DNA from: Spongiibacteraceae bacterium
GTDB lineage: Bacteria > Pseudomonadota > Gammaproteobacteria > Pseudomonadales > Dasaniaceae
Assembly: GCA_028280715.1 (NCBI GenBank)
Contig: JANQLG010000024.1
Coordinates: 1-64,000 of the forward strand
Direction of reading: 5' to 3'
Length of the DNA stretch: 64,000 bases
Shown here: positions 10,301 through 19,158 of the stretch, in pieces
Layout of the letters: every line of letters starts with the position of its first letter
Position numbering within the stretch: position 1 is the stretch's first letter
The notes under the pieces: generated by a model
Databases searched by the model: none
What the model was told of the DNA's origin: nothing
The model's input: the letters and a program-made list of their open reading frames with translations, nothing else
Position numbers and translations under genes: made by a program

Positions 10301-11503
10301 TTATAAAGTAGCTTCTTTTGCCCTTTCTTCTAATCGCATAGCCTGATAATGGCTCCAAATCATCACTGCCAACATCAGTGACATAGGCGCCAAACACAAT
10401 AGTAAAATCACATGCCATGAAGCCAAGCTAATCACCCAACCTGCAGATAATGATGCAACAGCTTGAATAGAAAATATCAAACTATCATTAATGGATTGGG
10501 CTTTATATTGCTCTCCTTGTTGATAGGTACTTGGCAATAAAGCCGTACCGGAAATAAATAAAAAGTTCCATCCAATACCCAATATCACTAACTGTGACCA
10601 AAAGCCAAAGACTGTCGTGTCGATATTGCCAATAACAATGGTCAGCGCATAACACGCTAAACCGGCCAGCATAACATTTCTAAAACCCAGTTTTCGCAAC
10701 AACAACGGAGTAAACAGAGAAGGCAAAAACATTGCAGCAATATGACTTTGTATTACCCATTTGGTATCTTCCAGGCTATGCCCAAAATGGTGGTGCATGC
10801 TGATAGGAGTACCCGTCATCACAAAGGTCATTACCGCAAAACCAATCACGCCACTAACGACAGCAAGACAAAATTGTGGATTAGCAATAATTTGCGTTAC
10901 TGTCCGACTGGATTTTATATTTGACGAAGAATTTTGCTGTTCTGGTGTATAAAGCGATAAAACAACAGCGGCAATAAAAAAACATATTGCTATCAAATAA
11001 AATGCTCCCTGATATTCAACAGCATTCAAGTGGCGACCATATAAAGCTAGCTCCGGCCCTAACACAGCTGATATGACTGAACTGAACATAATAATGGATG
11101 CTGCGGTGGCTGCACCACTAGCCGCTACACTCTCCATTGCCGCATAGCGAATCTGTTGTAGAGCCGCATTAGTAAAACCGATCAGGAACGCACCTATACA
11201 AAACACAAAAAACGTTTTGTCATTCAGGCTTTGAGCCATAAACAAACTGGCAATGATGCCAATCGTAATGAAAGACCACAAAGCCCTTTTTCTTCCCAGA
11301 TTTTGCATAGCTCGCGTGGCAGGGATAACACCCAAAGCAGTTCCCACAACCATTAACGCAATGGGTAAAGTCGCCCAGTCCTCTGAAGGTGCCATCTCTA
11401 CACCAAGCAAACTACCAATTAGCATTAACATCGGTGTTGCAGCAAATGCCAACGCATTAACGATAGCTAATACACCTACTTGAGCATATCCATTTAGCTG
11501 CAT
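10301..11503 (-). CDS. MFS transporter
   Basis: Twelve-helix major facilitator superfamily permease, 400 residues from the ATG at 11503. That start has GGGAG eight bases upstream; a longer reading from 11536 would overlap the preceding gene. The first-half loop contains TRAMQNLGRKRALW, the MFS loop 2-3 motif in variant form, and charged residues between helices 6 and 7 mark the central cytoplasmic loop (about 195-210). The two halves show typical repeated hydrophobic organisation. The substrate is unknown. It is co-directional with the acyltransferase just upstream (14 bases apart), so the two are probably co-transcribed. It converges on the diguanylate cyclase gene with two bases between. 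Confidence 0.88.
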   Translation of the reverse strand: MQLNGYAQVGVLAIVNALAFAATPMLMLIGSLLGVEMAPSEDWATLPIALMVVGTALGVIPATRAMQNLGRKRALWSFITIGIIASLFMAQSLNDKTFFVFCIGAFLIGFTNAALQQIRYAAMESVAASGAATAASIIMFSSVISAVLGPELALYGRHLNAVEYQGAFYLIAICFFIAAVVLSLYTPEQQNSSSNIKSSRTVTQIIANPQFCLAVVSGVIGFAVMTFVMTGTPISMHHHFGHSLEDTKWVIQSHIAAMFLPSLFTPLLLRKLGFRNVMLAGLACYALTIVIGNIDTTVFGFWSQLVILGIGWNFLFISGTALLPSTYQQGEQYKAQSINDSLIFSIQAVASLSAGWVISLASWHVILLLCLAPMSLMLAVMIWSHYQAMRLEERAKEATL

Positions 11504-11516
11504 AGAACATACTCCC

Positions 11517-12113
11517 TTATTGATTTGACGGAACAATACCTCTGAAATGCTCCATCATATAGGAGCGAATTTCCTCTATTTGCTGATCATGATCACCAGA
11601 GGTTTCTATCACTTGATCAAAACAAATTTGTTTTTTGGGCGCATTAATTCCAACCAAAAAAATCGGCACCTTTGCTTCGTATGCGATGCGTAAAAAACCT
11701 GTTTTCCACTGCTTTACTTTACTGCGGGTGCCTTCAGGTGTTACACCAATCCAGACTTTGTCATGTTCATGAAACCACTGCACCATTTGCGGGACAACAC
11801 CACCAGGGCGACTGCGATCAATCGCAATAAATCCAATCTTTCTAGCAAGATAACCAACAGGACCCTTGAAGGCTTCCTGCTTCATCATAAACGTCACTCG
11901 TACGCCCAGCGCCAACATGACACAACTGCCAAGAATAAAATCCCAGTTGGACGTATGCGGTGCAGCAGCGACCATCAATTTTTTTTGGTCGGGAAGGTTT
12001 CCTGACATCGTCCAACCAAGTAGCCGCAAAATGGTTCGTCCTAACCACCGGGTAAAGGCATTACCCTGGCTCGGCATTGATGCAGGAATTGAAGGTAACT
12101 GATTATCTGCCAT
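11517..12113 (-). CDS. 1-acyl-glycerol-3-phosphate acyltransferase family protein
   Basis: A 198-residue PlsC-like acyltransferase. It has the catalytic HX4D motif (APHTSNWDF, about residues 51-59) and the acceptor-binding EGTRS-type block (VTPEGTRSKV, about 124-133). PlsC-type enzymes move fatty acyl groups from acyl-ACP or acyl-CoA to glycerophospholipid precursors. This one is short and has only weak hydrophobic stretches, so it is a soluble or peripheral membrane form. Housekeeping PlsC is usually about 240 residues, so this is more likely an accessory acyltransferase. The same-direction MFS gene follows closely; prfC lies 39 bases upstream. Confidence 0.85.
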   Translation of the reverse strand: MADNQLPSIPASMPSQGNAFTRWLGRTILRLLGWTMSGNLPDQKKLMVAAAPHTSNWDFILGSCVMLALGVRVTFMMKQEAFKGPVGYLARKIGFIAIDRSRPGGVVPQMVQWFHEHDKVWIGVTPEGTRSKVKQWKTGFLRIAYEAKVPIFLVGINAPKKQICFDQVIETSGDHDQQIEEIRSYMMEHFRGIVPSNQ

Positions 12114-12152
12114 TAATTATCTCACGTTGCCTGTTGTGTTCTCTTGTTGCTA

Positions 12153-13730
12153 TTAATACTCTCTTGTCGAATGGAACACTATATCGGGATATCTTTCTTG
12201 CGTTAATGAAAGATTGACTCGTGTTGGAGCCAGATATGTCAGATGCCCGCCTCCATCCAAGGCAATATTGTCCGCACATTTGCGTTTGAATTCTTCCAGC
12301 TTTTTTGCATCTTCACATTCAACCCAACGCGCTGTATACACGTTGACATTTTCGTAAATCGCCTCAACTTTATATTCATCTTTTAATCGATAGGCAACCA
12401 CTTCAAACTGAAGCACACCCACCGCACCAACGATAATATCGTTATTGTTTTGTGGAAAAAATACTTGTGTTGAGCCCTCTTCCGATAACTGTTGTAAACC
12501 CTTTTTCAGCTGTTTAGTTTTCAGGGGATCCTTGAGACGAATACGTCGAAAAAGCTCCGGAGCAAAATGTGGAATACCGGTAAATTTTAGATTTTCACCC
12601 TGTGTAAAGGCATCACCAATCTGAATACTGCCATGGTTGTGAAGGCCGATAATGTCGCCGGAAATCGCTTCTTCAACAGCCTCTCGCTCACCAGCTTTAA
12701 AGGTGACAGCATCGGCGACTTTAACATCTTTGCCGATACGGACATGGCGCATTTTCATGCCCTTAGTGTAACTACCCGAACAGATGCGCATAAAAGCAAT
12801 ACGATCACGATGCTTGGGGTCCATATTAGCCTGGATCTTAAACACAAAACCGCTGAATTTTTCTTCGTTGGCTTCAACCTCTCGCTGAGCCGTTTGCCTG
12901 GGCAAGGGAGCAGGCGCCCATTCAACAAATCCATCCAACATTTCACGAACACCAAAATTTGCCAACGCCGAACCAAAGAATACCGGTGTTAGCTCGCCAG
13001 CCAAATAGGCATCCAAATCAAATTCGTGCGAAGCGCCTTTTACCAATTCAATTTCTTCGACATAATCTTCGTAATAAACCCCTAATAATGCTTTCGCCTC
13101 ATCGCTTTGCAAGCCTTCAATTCGCACGTCGTCAGTTAATGTATTACTACTGCCCTGAAAAACATGGATGGTATCGGTATAGAGGTTATAAACACCTTTG
13201 AATTCTTTACCCATTCCGATGGGCCAGTTAATTGGCGCTCCAGCAATTTTTAAAACCTCTTCGATCTCATCTAACAACTCAATGGGGTCGCGGATATCAC
13301 GGTCCATTTTATTTACAAAACTGAGAATCGGTGTATCACGCAAGCGACAGACATCCATCAATTTAATGGTTCTTTCCTCTACGCCCTTTGCACCATCTAC
13401 CACCATTAGCGCTGAATCAACAGCGGTCAGCGTTCGGTAGGTATCCTCAGAAAAATCTTCGTGCCCAGGCGTATCTAACAAATTGACCATGCGCTCTTTG
13501 TAGGGAAATTGCATCACCGAGGAGGTCACCGAAATACCCCGTTCCTGCTCCATCGACATCCAATCGGAGGTAGCGTGGCGGTCAGACTTTTTAGCCTTAA
13601 CCGTGCCGGCAACCTGAATCAATTGCCCGAGCAGCAACAACTTTTCAGTAATTGTCGTTTTACCGGCATCCGGGTGAGAGATAATGGCGAAGGTGCGGCG
13701 CTGAGCCACAGATTCAGATAAAGCACTCAT
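12153..13730 (-). CDS. prfC: Peptide chain release factor 3
   Basis: Translational GTPase RF3 that recycles RF1/RF2 from the ribosome after termination. It has 525 residues, close to E. coli RF3 (529). G-motifs are intact: SHPDAGKTT (about 18-26), DTPGHEDF (about 87-94) and NKMDRD (about 141-146). The N-terminal switch region [20 protein letters not shown] is the RF3-specific effector loop. The C-terminal part, with [16 protein letters not shown], is also typical. Single gene, divergent from regB. Confidence 0.97.
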   Translation of the reverse strand: MSALSESVAQRRTFAIISHPDAGKTTITEKLLLLGQLIQVAGTVKAKKSDRHATSDWMSMEQERGISVTSSVMQFPYKERMVNLLDTPGHEDFSEDTYRTLTAVDSALMVVDGAKGVEERTIKLMDVCRLRDTPILSFVNKMDRDIRDPIELLDEIEEVLKIAGAPINWPIGMGKEFKGVYNLYTDTIHVFQGSSNTLTDDVRIEGLQSDEAKALLGVYYEDYVEEIELVKGASHEFDLDAYLAGELTPVFFGSALANFGVREMLDGFVEWAPAPLPRQTAQREVEANEEKFSGFVFKIQANMDPKHRDRIAFMRICSGSYTKGMKMRHVRIGKDVKVADAVTFKAGEREAVEEAISGDIIGLHNHGSIQIGDAFTQGENLKFTGIPHFAPELFRRIRLKDPLKTKQLKKGLQQLSEEGSTQVFFPQNNNDIIVGAVGVLQFEVVAYRLKDEYKVEAIYENVNVYTARWVECEDAKKLEEFKRKCADNIALDGGGHLTYLAPTRVNLSLTQERYPDIVFHSTREY

Positions 13731-13869
13731 AAATCATAGTCAATGGTTAATTCAAAGCCGGGCATTATACCTCAGCATGTTTGAACTCGCCCGACGAATT
13801 ATCGGGTCGAACTACTGTGACAATCTGCCGCAGAATGCCCAATAACCCTGATTAGTCAGCTGATATATA

Positions 13870-15210
13870 ATGGGCCAAATTTTTGTTGCCTACCTCAATA
13901 CGAACGTCATGAACCTGTTACCTGCCAGCACTGCTTTTAAAGCTTCCAACGTCAATTTACGTCGGCTAGCCATGATCCGGCTGATTTTTATCACTGCGCT
14001 GTTAATCGTGATGGGATATACCTATCAAGTGACGGAATCTGACTTCGTGCACCCAGTCTATTTAGTAGTGCTGGCCGTGTTAGCCTTGACTATCGTTTTG
14101 ACTTATTGGCGACTATTACGCACCTGGCCAGTTACAGATCTGGAATACTTTTGTCAGCTGCTGATCGACATTATTGGCCTGACAATTTTATTCTATATCA
14201 GCGGTGGCGCCACTAACCCCTTCGTCTCTTTCTATCTGGTACCGCTAACTATTTCCGCTGCGCTCTTGCCCTGGCGATTTACCTGGATTATTGCGGGGCT
14301 GACCTTGAGTGCGTACAGCGCGATGCTGCTCTTTAATCAACCTGTTGCTGATCTTCAGTCTCATCACCATCACGGTATGCAAACCGATAGTAATTTTAAT
14401 TTACACATTCTCGGTATGTGGTTCACCTTTGCCTTAAGTACTGTGTTAATCACTTATTTCGTGGTGCGAATGGCAAGCGCGCTACGCCAACAGGAGCAAG
14501 TACTTACATCAAATAGAGAGGATGAACTGCGCAACGAACAAATATTAGCAGTTGCGACACTGGCTGCTGGCACTGCTCATGAGTTGGGCACACCACTTTC
14601 AACCATGTCGGTGCTGCTGGATGAATTACAACAGGAATACCCTCAAGAAGAAAACCTCAGCAAGGATTTACAACTACTTACACAACAGGTAAAGAGCTGT
14701 AAAAAAATTCTGCAAGGGCTAGTATCAACCGCAGAAATTAAAAATGACTACCAACAAAACACTGAGTCGTTAATTGATTATATCGAAAACTTACTGGATC
14801 GCTGGCAGGTCATACGCCCGGAAGCGCAACCAGAATTAACCATCGACCCTTCATGTAATGACAAACTATTGACCACCGACCCTACGCTGGAACAGGCTAT
14901 CTGCAACCTGCTGAATAATGCTGCCGACAGCTCTCCTGACAATCGCCTAACGGTAGTATTAAATTGTGACAACAAAGGTATGCTGCTGAGCATCAGAGAT
15001 TTTGGGGCCGGTATTCCCATGGAGATTGCTGAGCAAATTGGCAAGCCCTTCATTTCCACCAAAGGTGACAAAGGCCTCGGGTTGGGATTATTTTTATCGC
15101 ACGCGACAGTTAATCGTTATAACGGCAGCATATCTCTATTCAATCACCCGGAATCAGGCACAGTAGCCGAACTTCGCTTACCGCTCGCCAAACTTGATGA
15201 CCATGCATAG
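13870..15210 (+). CDS. regB: Redox-sensing histidine kinase RegB/PrrB/ActS type
   Basis: Membrane sensor kinase of the RegBA global redox system, 446 residues as called. Six N-terminal membrane helices include GGATNPF (residues 112-118), the fully conserved heptapeptide implicated in ubiquinone sensing. The H-box HELGTPLSTM carries the phosphorylated His237. Cys277 in VKSCKKIL lies 40 residues after the His, the same spacing as His225/Cys265 of Rhodobacter capsulatus RegB, whose Cys is redox-active. The catalytic ATPase domain ends with GLGLGLFLSH. An alternative ATG at 13909 would make the numbering almost identical to RegB; neither start has a clear ribosome site. It is followed 14 bases later by regA. 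Confidence 0.93.
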   Translation: MGQIFVAYLNTNVMNLLPASTAFKASNVNLRRLAMIRLIFITALLIVMGYTYQVTESDFVHPVYLVVLAVLALTIVLTYWRLLRTWPVTDLEYFCQLLIDIIGLTILFYISGGATNPFVSFYLVPLTISAALLPWRFTWIIAGLTLSAYSAMLLFNQPVADLQSHHHHGMQTDSNFNLHILGMWFTFALSTVLITYFVVRMASALRQQEQVLTSNREDELRNEQILAVATLAAGTAHELGTPLSTMSVLLDELQQEYPQEENLSKDLQLLTQQVKSCKKILQGLVSTAEIKNDYQQNTESLIDYIENLLDRWQVIRPEAQPELTIDPSCNDKLLTTDPTLEQAICNLLNNAADSSPDNRLTVVLNCDNKGMLLSIRDFGAGIPMEIAEQIGKPFISTKGDKGLGLGLFLSHATVNRYNGSISLFNHPESGTVAELRLPLAKLDDHA

Positions 15211-15224
15211 TAAGAAGTATCACC

Positions 15225-15755
15225 ATGACAGTTAATTTTTTAGTCGTTGACGACGATCAGGCCTTTAGCTCTGTCCTTGCCCGAGCCCTAGACCGCCGCG
15301 GCTACCAGTCGACAATCGCGCATAATGTTACTGAAGCCATTGCATTGGCTAAGGAACAACTCTTTGATAAAGCAGTTGTTGATTTGAAAATGGATGGTCC
15401 TTCAGGGCTCACTTTAATTCCTGAGTTAAAAGCCCTACAGCCCGATATCGATATTGTAATGTTGACGGGGTATTCCAGCATTACCACAGCAGTGGAAGCC
15501 GTTAAATTGGGTGCCTTAAATTATTTGTGTAAACCCGCCAACACTGAAGAAATTCTGGCTGCCTTTGAGCAGATTGATGGCAACCCCGCCGTCCCAATCC
15601 CGGATCATCACCCAACAGTTGATCGACTGGAATGGGAGCATATCCAGAAGGTATTAAATGAAAACAACGGAAATATTTCGGCGACGGCAAGGGCTCTTGG
15701 CATGCATCGGCGTACGTTACAACGAAAACTGAATAAACGCCCGGTCAGGCAGTGA
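15225..15755 (+). CDS. regA: Redox response regulator RegA/PrrA/ActR type
   Basis: Partner of RegB, 176 residues. The receiver domain has the acidic pair DDD near residues 9-11, acceptor Asp53 (AVVDLKMDG), a Thr in MLTGY and the KP motif in LCKPAN. A proline-containing linker leads to a Fis-type helix-turn-helix, ARALGMHRRTLQRKLNKRP. This C terminus is exceptionally conserved in the RegA family and identifies it with confidence. In alphaproteobacteria RegA controls respiration, carbon and nitrogen fixation, and hydrogenase genes; targets here are unknown. Its last 11 bases overlap the end of the convergent CBS-GGDEF gene. Confidence 0.95.
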   Translation: MTVNFLVVDDDQAFSSVLARALDRRGYQSTIAHNVTEAIALAKEQLFDKAVVDLKMDGPSGLTLIPELKALQPDIDIVMLTGYSSITTAVEAVKLGALNYLCKPANTEEILAAFEQIDGNPAVPIPDHHPTVDRLEWEHIQKVLNENNGNISATARALGMHRRTLQRKLNKRPVRQ

Positions 15756-16683
15756 CAAGCTCTTGAGAAGCAACTTCCAAACTATTGCGCCCGGCCTCTT
15801 TAGCTCGATATAGGGCTTTGTCTGCGCGATCAACCAATCCCTTCCATTCGCAGGCCCTGCCTGCAGCAACACCAACGCTGACAGTTAGTATGCCGTAAGG
15901 GCTTTTTGTATGTTCCAGCTGCATGTTTTCTACCGCCCTACGAGTACGCTCACTCGCAACAATAGCATCCTGTTCAGAGGCTTCGGCCATTAACAGCAAC
16001 AACTCTTCGCCGCCATAACGATAAAGTCTGTCTGAGTCGCGCATGCTGGATTCAATAGCCCGAGCCATCATCGCCAGAGCTTCATCTCCTTTACGATGGC
16101 CATAGTGGTCATTATAGTTTTTGAAATAATCAACATCGATTAAGGCAATTGCATAGTTTTTGTCATAGCGCAGAGACGAAGACTCGGTGTAGTTAAGCTC
16201 CACTTCCATTGCTCGGCGATTACCGATCCCCATTAATGCATCTTTATGAGAAAGCAGATGCAGCTTGTGATTTTCTGTCTCCAGCTCTTCCTGCCTTTCC
16301 ATCAATTGAAAATAGGCATCGACCATATCCGTTTGTGTGATCAACCCGGCTAATTTTTCACTATCATCAACCACCACCAAATGGCGCAATTTGCGACTGC
16401 GAGCCAAGACTAAAGCATCGTAGAGGGGCGTATCCGCACGTACACACACAGGCTCTGTAGTCATGACTTCTGCCAGTGTGCAATCATTATAGGATTTATT
16501 GTTCACGGCATCGGCATATAGATACAGGGCATCTCGCTCAGATAGTATTCCTTTGGGAAAACCATCCTCGCTCACCAGAACACAGGAGCGCTTTTTCGAC
16601 CTCATCAAGGACACCGCCAAACTCAGCGGATCGTTAGGTGATAGCCCGACCACCACAACTGTCATTAAATCTCCAACTAGCAT
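15745..16683 (-). CDS. CBS-pair diguanylate cyclase
   Basis: A soluble 312-residue protein with two CBS modules (about 1-125) and a GGDEF domain. The N terminus VGDLMTVVVVGLSPNDPL and the second repeat LAEVMTTEPVCVRADTPL are canonical CBS starts; such pairs bind adenosyl nucleotides. The active site reads GGEEL (Leu in place of Phe), usually still functional. An RxxD inhibitory site (RDSD) sits five residues upstream. Start choice: the ATG at 16683 preserves the CBS motif, while an ATG 18 bases downstream has the better ribosome site (GGAG). The gene is convergent with regA, overlapping it by 11 bases. Confidence 0.92.
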   Translation of the reverse strand: MLVGDLMTVVVVGLSPNDPLSLAVSLMRSKKRSCVLVSEDGFPKGILSERDALYLYADAVNNKSYNDCTLAEVMTTEPVCVRADTPLYDALVLARSRKLRHLVVVDDSEKLAGLITQTDMVDAYFQLMERQEELETENHKLHLLSHKDALMGIGNRRAMEVELNYTESSSLRYDKNYAIALIDVDYFKNYNDHYGHRKGDEALAMMARAIESSMRDSDRLYRYGGEELLLLMAEASEQDAIVASERTRRAVENMQLEHTKSPYGILTVSVGVAAGRACEWKGLVDRADKALYRAKEAGRNSLEVASQELVTA

Positions 16684-16731
16684 CTATGCGATACCTATAT
16701 TCCTAACCGATCTTCCTATTACAACAGTACA

Positions 16732-16749
16732 GTAACTAATATCAGTTAC
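16732..16749. promoter_or_regulatory. Inverted repeat upstream of the CBS-GGDEF gene
   Basis: GTAACT, six spacer bases, then AGTTAC, lying about 50 bases before the CBS-GGDEF start codon. The size and symmetry fit a dimeric repressor or activator site, but I recognise no specific family. Chance occurrence cannot be excluded. Confidence 0.3.
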
Positions 16750-16870
16750 AGGGACTCCCATAACTGCACATAATTCAATCATAACTGCTTAAAGGGGACC
16801 GAGAATAGGAGGTTTTGTCATTTTTATTAAAAAAATTTTACATAATAAAGAGTTAGTTATCGTCCAAAAA

Positions 16871-18595
16871 TCAGTCAGCTTTAGCACCTTGGCGATTTCT
16901 TTCAACAATTCTCGGCTCAGCTACAGCATCAAATCCATGTTCAGTCACCCTAATAGCTGTAGAAGAACCAAAAGTATTACGCTCTCTCAGTTTGTGGCCA
17001 CGCTCGGTTAATAATTGCTTCGTAGGTTCAGGAAGTGACGCCTCCACCACCGTGATTTGTGGCCGCCACTGCTGGTGGACTCTGGGCATTTTCAGCGCCT
17101 GCTCAGTCGACAAACCCAGATCAATCATATTGACCAAGCCCTGAACCACCTGCGAAATAATGGTAGGACCACCAGCAGCGCCTATGCCGATAACCGGTTT
17201 TCCATCTTTCAAGACCAGGGTTGGGCTCATACTGGAAAGCGGACGCTTCCTGGATTGCACACTATTAGCCTCATTCCCCACCAAACCAAACATATTTGGT
17301 ACACCTGGTTGAATGGAAAAATCATCCATCTGATTATTCATAATCACACCCGTGCCAGGGATGATGACTTTAGAACCAAAACTGGTGTTGACCGTGGTAG
17401 TCATTGCTACCCAATTACCTTGCTTATCTGCAACCGTTAAATGGGTGGTGTGTTTGCCGAAAAAATCGGTATCTGCCTTCGGTGGTTCTCCGTGGGTGAC
17501 ATCCTCAGCCATTGTTTTCAACGTCACTTGCTTTGCCAATTGATCCGCATAGCTTTGGTCAATCAACCCCTTCGGTACTTTGACAAAATCCGGATCACCC
17601 AGAAAGTGCGCTCTGTCAGCAAAGGCCAGACGCATAGCCTGCCCCATGACATGATAGCGATCTTCTGCCGGCATAGTAGCAATATCAAAGTTTTCCAGGA
17701 TGTTCAGAATCTGCGCTACATGGACACCGCCCGAGCTCGGTGGAGGAAACCCGTAAATCTGGTAACCACGATACTCGGATATAACGGGTTGACGCTGCTT
17801 TAACTGATAACCGGCAAAATCCTCATAGGAAACGATGCCACCATTTTGCTCCATCCATTTAACCAGTTGTCTGGCAAAATCACCGCGATAAAAATACTCA
17901 ACCCCTTGCTTGGCAATATGACGATAGGTGTCGGCCAGGTCTTTTTGCTGAAACTGGTGACCTACCGGCCAGGGATTACCACCGTCATCTAATAGGATTT
18001 TTGCTGTGGCAGGAAACAACTTTATCTTTTCAACACTTCGTTTTAGTCGATCATGACTCACCTGGCTCAAGGGAAACCCGGCTTCAGCCAAATCTGCAGC
18101 GGGCAGAATCAGTTCCGCCAGGGTTTTCTTCCCGGCTTTATCCAGCATGTAATCAAACATTGCTAAGGAGCCCGGTACACCTATGGCCAAAGCCCCAGTA
18201 CTACTCAAGCTGGTATCGCCCTTGCCATCACGCAGGTACATATCGCGATGAGCTTTGACCGGAGCCATCTCACGCCCATCCAGTGCATCTATAGAGCCAT
18301 TGGCATAACGAATAACTGCAAAGTTTCCGCCTCCGATACCTGAATTATGGTTATCGACAACACCGAGTGTGAGTGCGACAGCCACAGCCGCATCAATGGC
18401 ATTACCACCGGCGTCTAACACGTCTAGCCCCGCCTTTGTTGCCAGAGGATGAACCGATGCTACTGCCCCCTGCCCATTGGGACTGCTACTGGCATAGCCC
18501 GAAGCATTGTCGTACAGGGAATCCGGCATCGATGATGCCGCCGACAGTGAGATACTGAAGAAGAAAAAAAGCAGGCCACTAACAACAAATCTCAT
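16871..18595 (-). CDS. ggt: Gamma-glutamyltransferase
   Basis: Periplasmic enzyme of 574 residues that cleaves glutathione and transfers or hydrolyses the gamma-glutamyl group. It has a signal peptide (MRFVVSGLLFFFFSISLSAA). The precursor self-cleaves before the catalytic threonine; TTHLTVADKQGNWVAMTT is the start of the small subunit, with Thr383 as nucleophile (E. coli Thr391). Other family marks are GGGNFAVIRY, LDGREMAP, GFPPPSSGGVH and the PLSSMSPT lid region. Length matches E. coli Ggt (580). It is transcribed alone, with a repeat-bearing upstream region. Confidence 0.96.
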   Translation of the reverse strand: MRFVVSGLLFFFFSISLSAASSMPDSLYDNASGYASSSPNGQGAVASVHPLATKAGLDVLDAGGNAIDAAVAVALTLGVVDNHNSGIGGGNFAVIRYANGSIDALDGREMAPVKAHRDMYLRDGKGDTSLSSTGALAIGVPGSLAMFDYMLDKAGKKTLAELILPAADLAEAGFPLSQVSHDRLKRSVEKIKLFPATAKILLDDGGNPWPVGHQFQQKDLADTYRHIAKQGVEYFYRGDFARQLVKWMEQNGGIVSYEDFAGYQLKQRQPVISEYRGYQIYGFPPPSSGGVHVAQILNILENFDIATMPAEDRYHVMGQAMRLAFADRAHFLGDPDFVKVPKGLIDQSYADQLAKQVTLKTMAEDVTHGEPPKADTDFFGKHTTHLTVADKQGNWVAMTTTVNTSFGSKVIIPGTGVIMNNQMDDFSIQPGVPNMFGLVGNEANSVQSRKRPLSSMSPTLVLKDGKPVIGIGAAGGPTIISQVVQGLVNMIDLGLSTEQALKMPRVHQQWRPQITVVEASLPEPTKQLLTERGHKLRERNTFGSSTAIRVTEHGFDAVAEPRIVERNRQGAKAD

Positions 18596-18737
18596 GTATT
18601 AATCCTTAGTCTTATTTAAACGTGCTGATAGTCTTTCTAATCGATTGACCAACATTCAGCACCTAGTATGAAAACCACCAGCAGAATTCTGCACTAGACT
18701 CCTTTCTACTTGCTATTTTCTACACCCTGCACTCTAA

Positions 18738-18767
18738 ACCGTATACCCACTTTCTACACCGTATACC
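18738..18767. repeat. Direct repeat ACCGTATACC, 20-base period, upstream of ggt
   Basis: ACCGTATACC occurs at 18738-18747 and again at 18758-18767, each containing the palindrome GTATAC. The related TTTCTACACC-like string also recurs nearby. The pair sits about 145-170 bases upstream of ggt, in a stretch with no coding signal. Two sites spaced two helical turns apart could bind a regulator cooperatively, but this is only an inference. Confidence 0.4.
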
Positions 18768-18929
18768 GTACGCCTACTTTACGCCCTCAAAAGGAGCACA
18801 TAACCATTAGTTTTAAAAGGTTTTGGCTGATACCTTCGCAATTACGTAACTAACTAAGTAAAAATGCTTAATTATTTCCGGTATCTACGGATTTTTTCTT
18901 CTACATAGATGTCCTATCTTATAACTCAA

Positions 18930-19114
18930 GTTTGGTAACAGTGTTTACGTAGCGTTTTTGTAAACACTCAGCGTGGCCGCCTAGCCCTACACTCTATGCA
19001 TAAATAGAGTAACTGTTGAGAAATCACAGTTGAGCGGTAAAGGCACCATGAACTCCATCCCGGTCTCCATGAAGTAGTATCCCTTAGTTAGCACCCACCT
19101 GGGTGCTTTTTTTT
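18930..19114 (+). ncRNA. Candidate structured small RNA ending in an intrinsic terminator
   Basis: The gene-free stretch 18596-19158 contains a compact series of inverted repeats. AGTGTTTAC (18940-18948) pairs with GTAAACACT (18960-18968). ACTCTAT (18991-18997) pairs with ATAGAGT (19004-19010). AACTGT (19011-19016) pairs with ACAGTT (19026-19031). After about 60 unpaired bases comes a strong terminator (19091-19114). A TATAAC hexamer at 18920-18925 could be the -10 element. A nine-codon reading frame (MNSIPVSMK, from 19048) preceded by AAAGG lies inside, so a leader peptide is also possible. No known RNA family was recognised. The first repeat could instead be an operator. Confidence 0.5.
19091..19114 (+). 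terminator. Intrinsic terminator of the candidate small RNA
   Basis: GCACCC, four-base loop ACCT, GGGTGC, then eight consecutive T residues on the plus strand. This is a textbook rho-independent terminator. No plus-strand protein gene precedes it, which is the main argument that something non-coding or very short is transcribed upstream. Confidence 0.85.
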
Positions 19115-19158
19115 GCCTGCATAGTTTATCAGCACCACAAATAATCGATACCGTTAAC

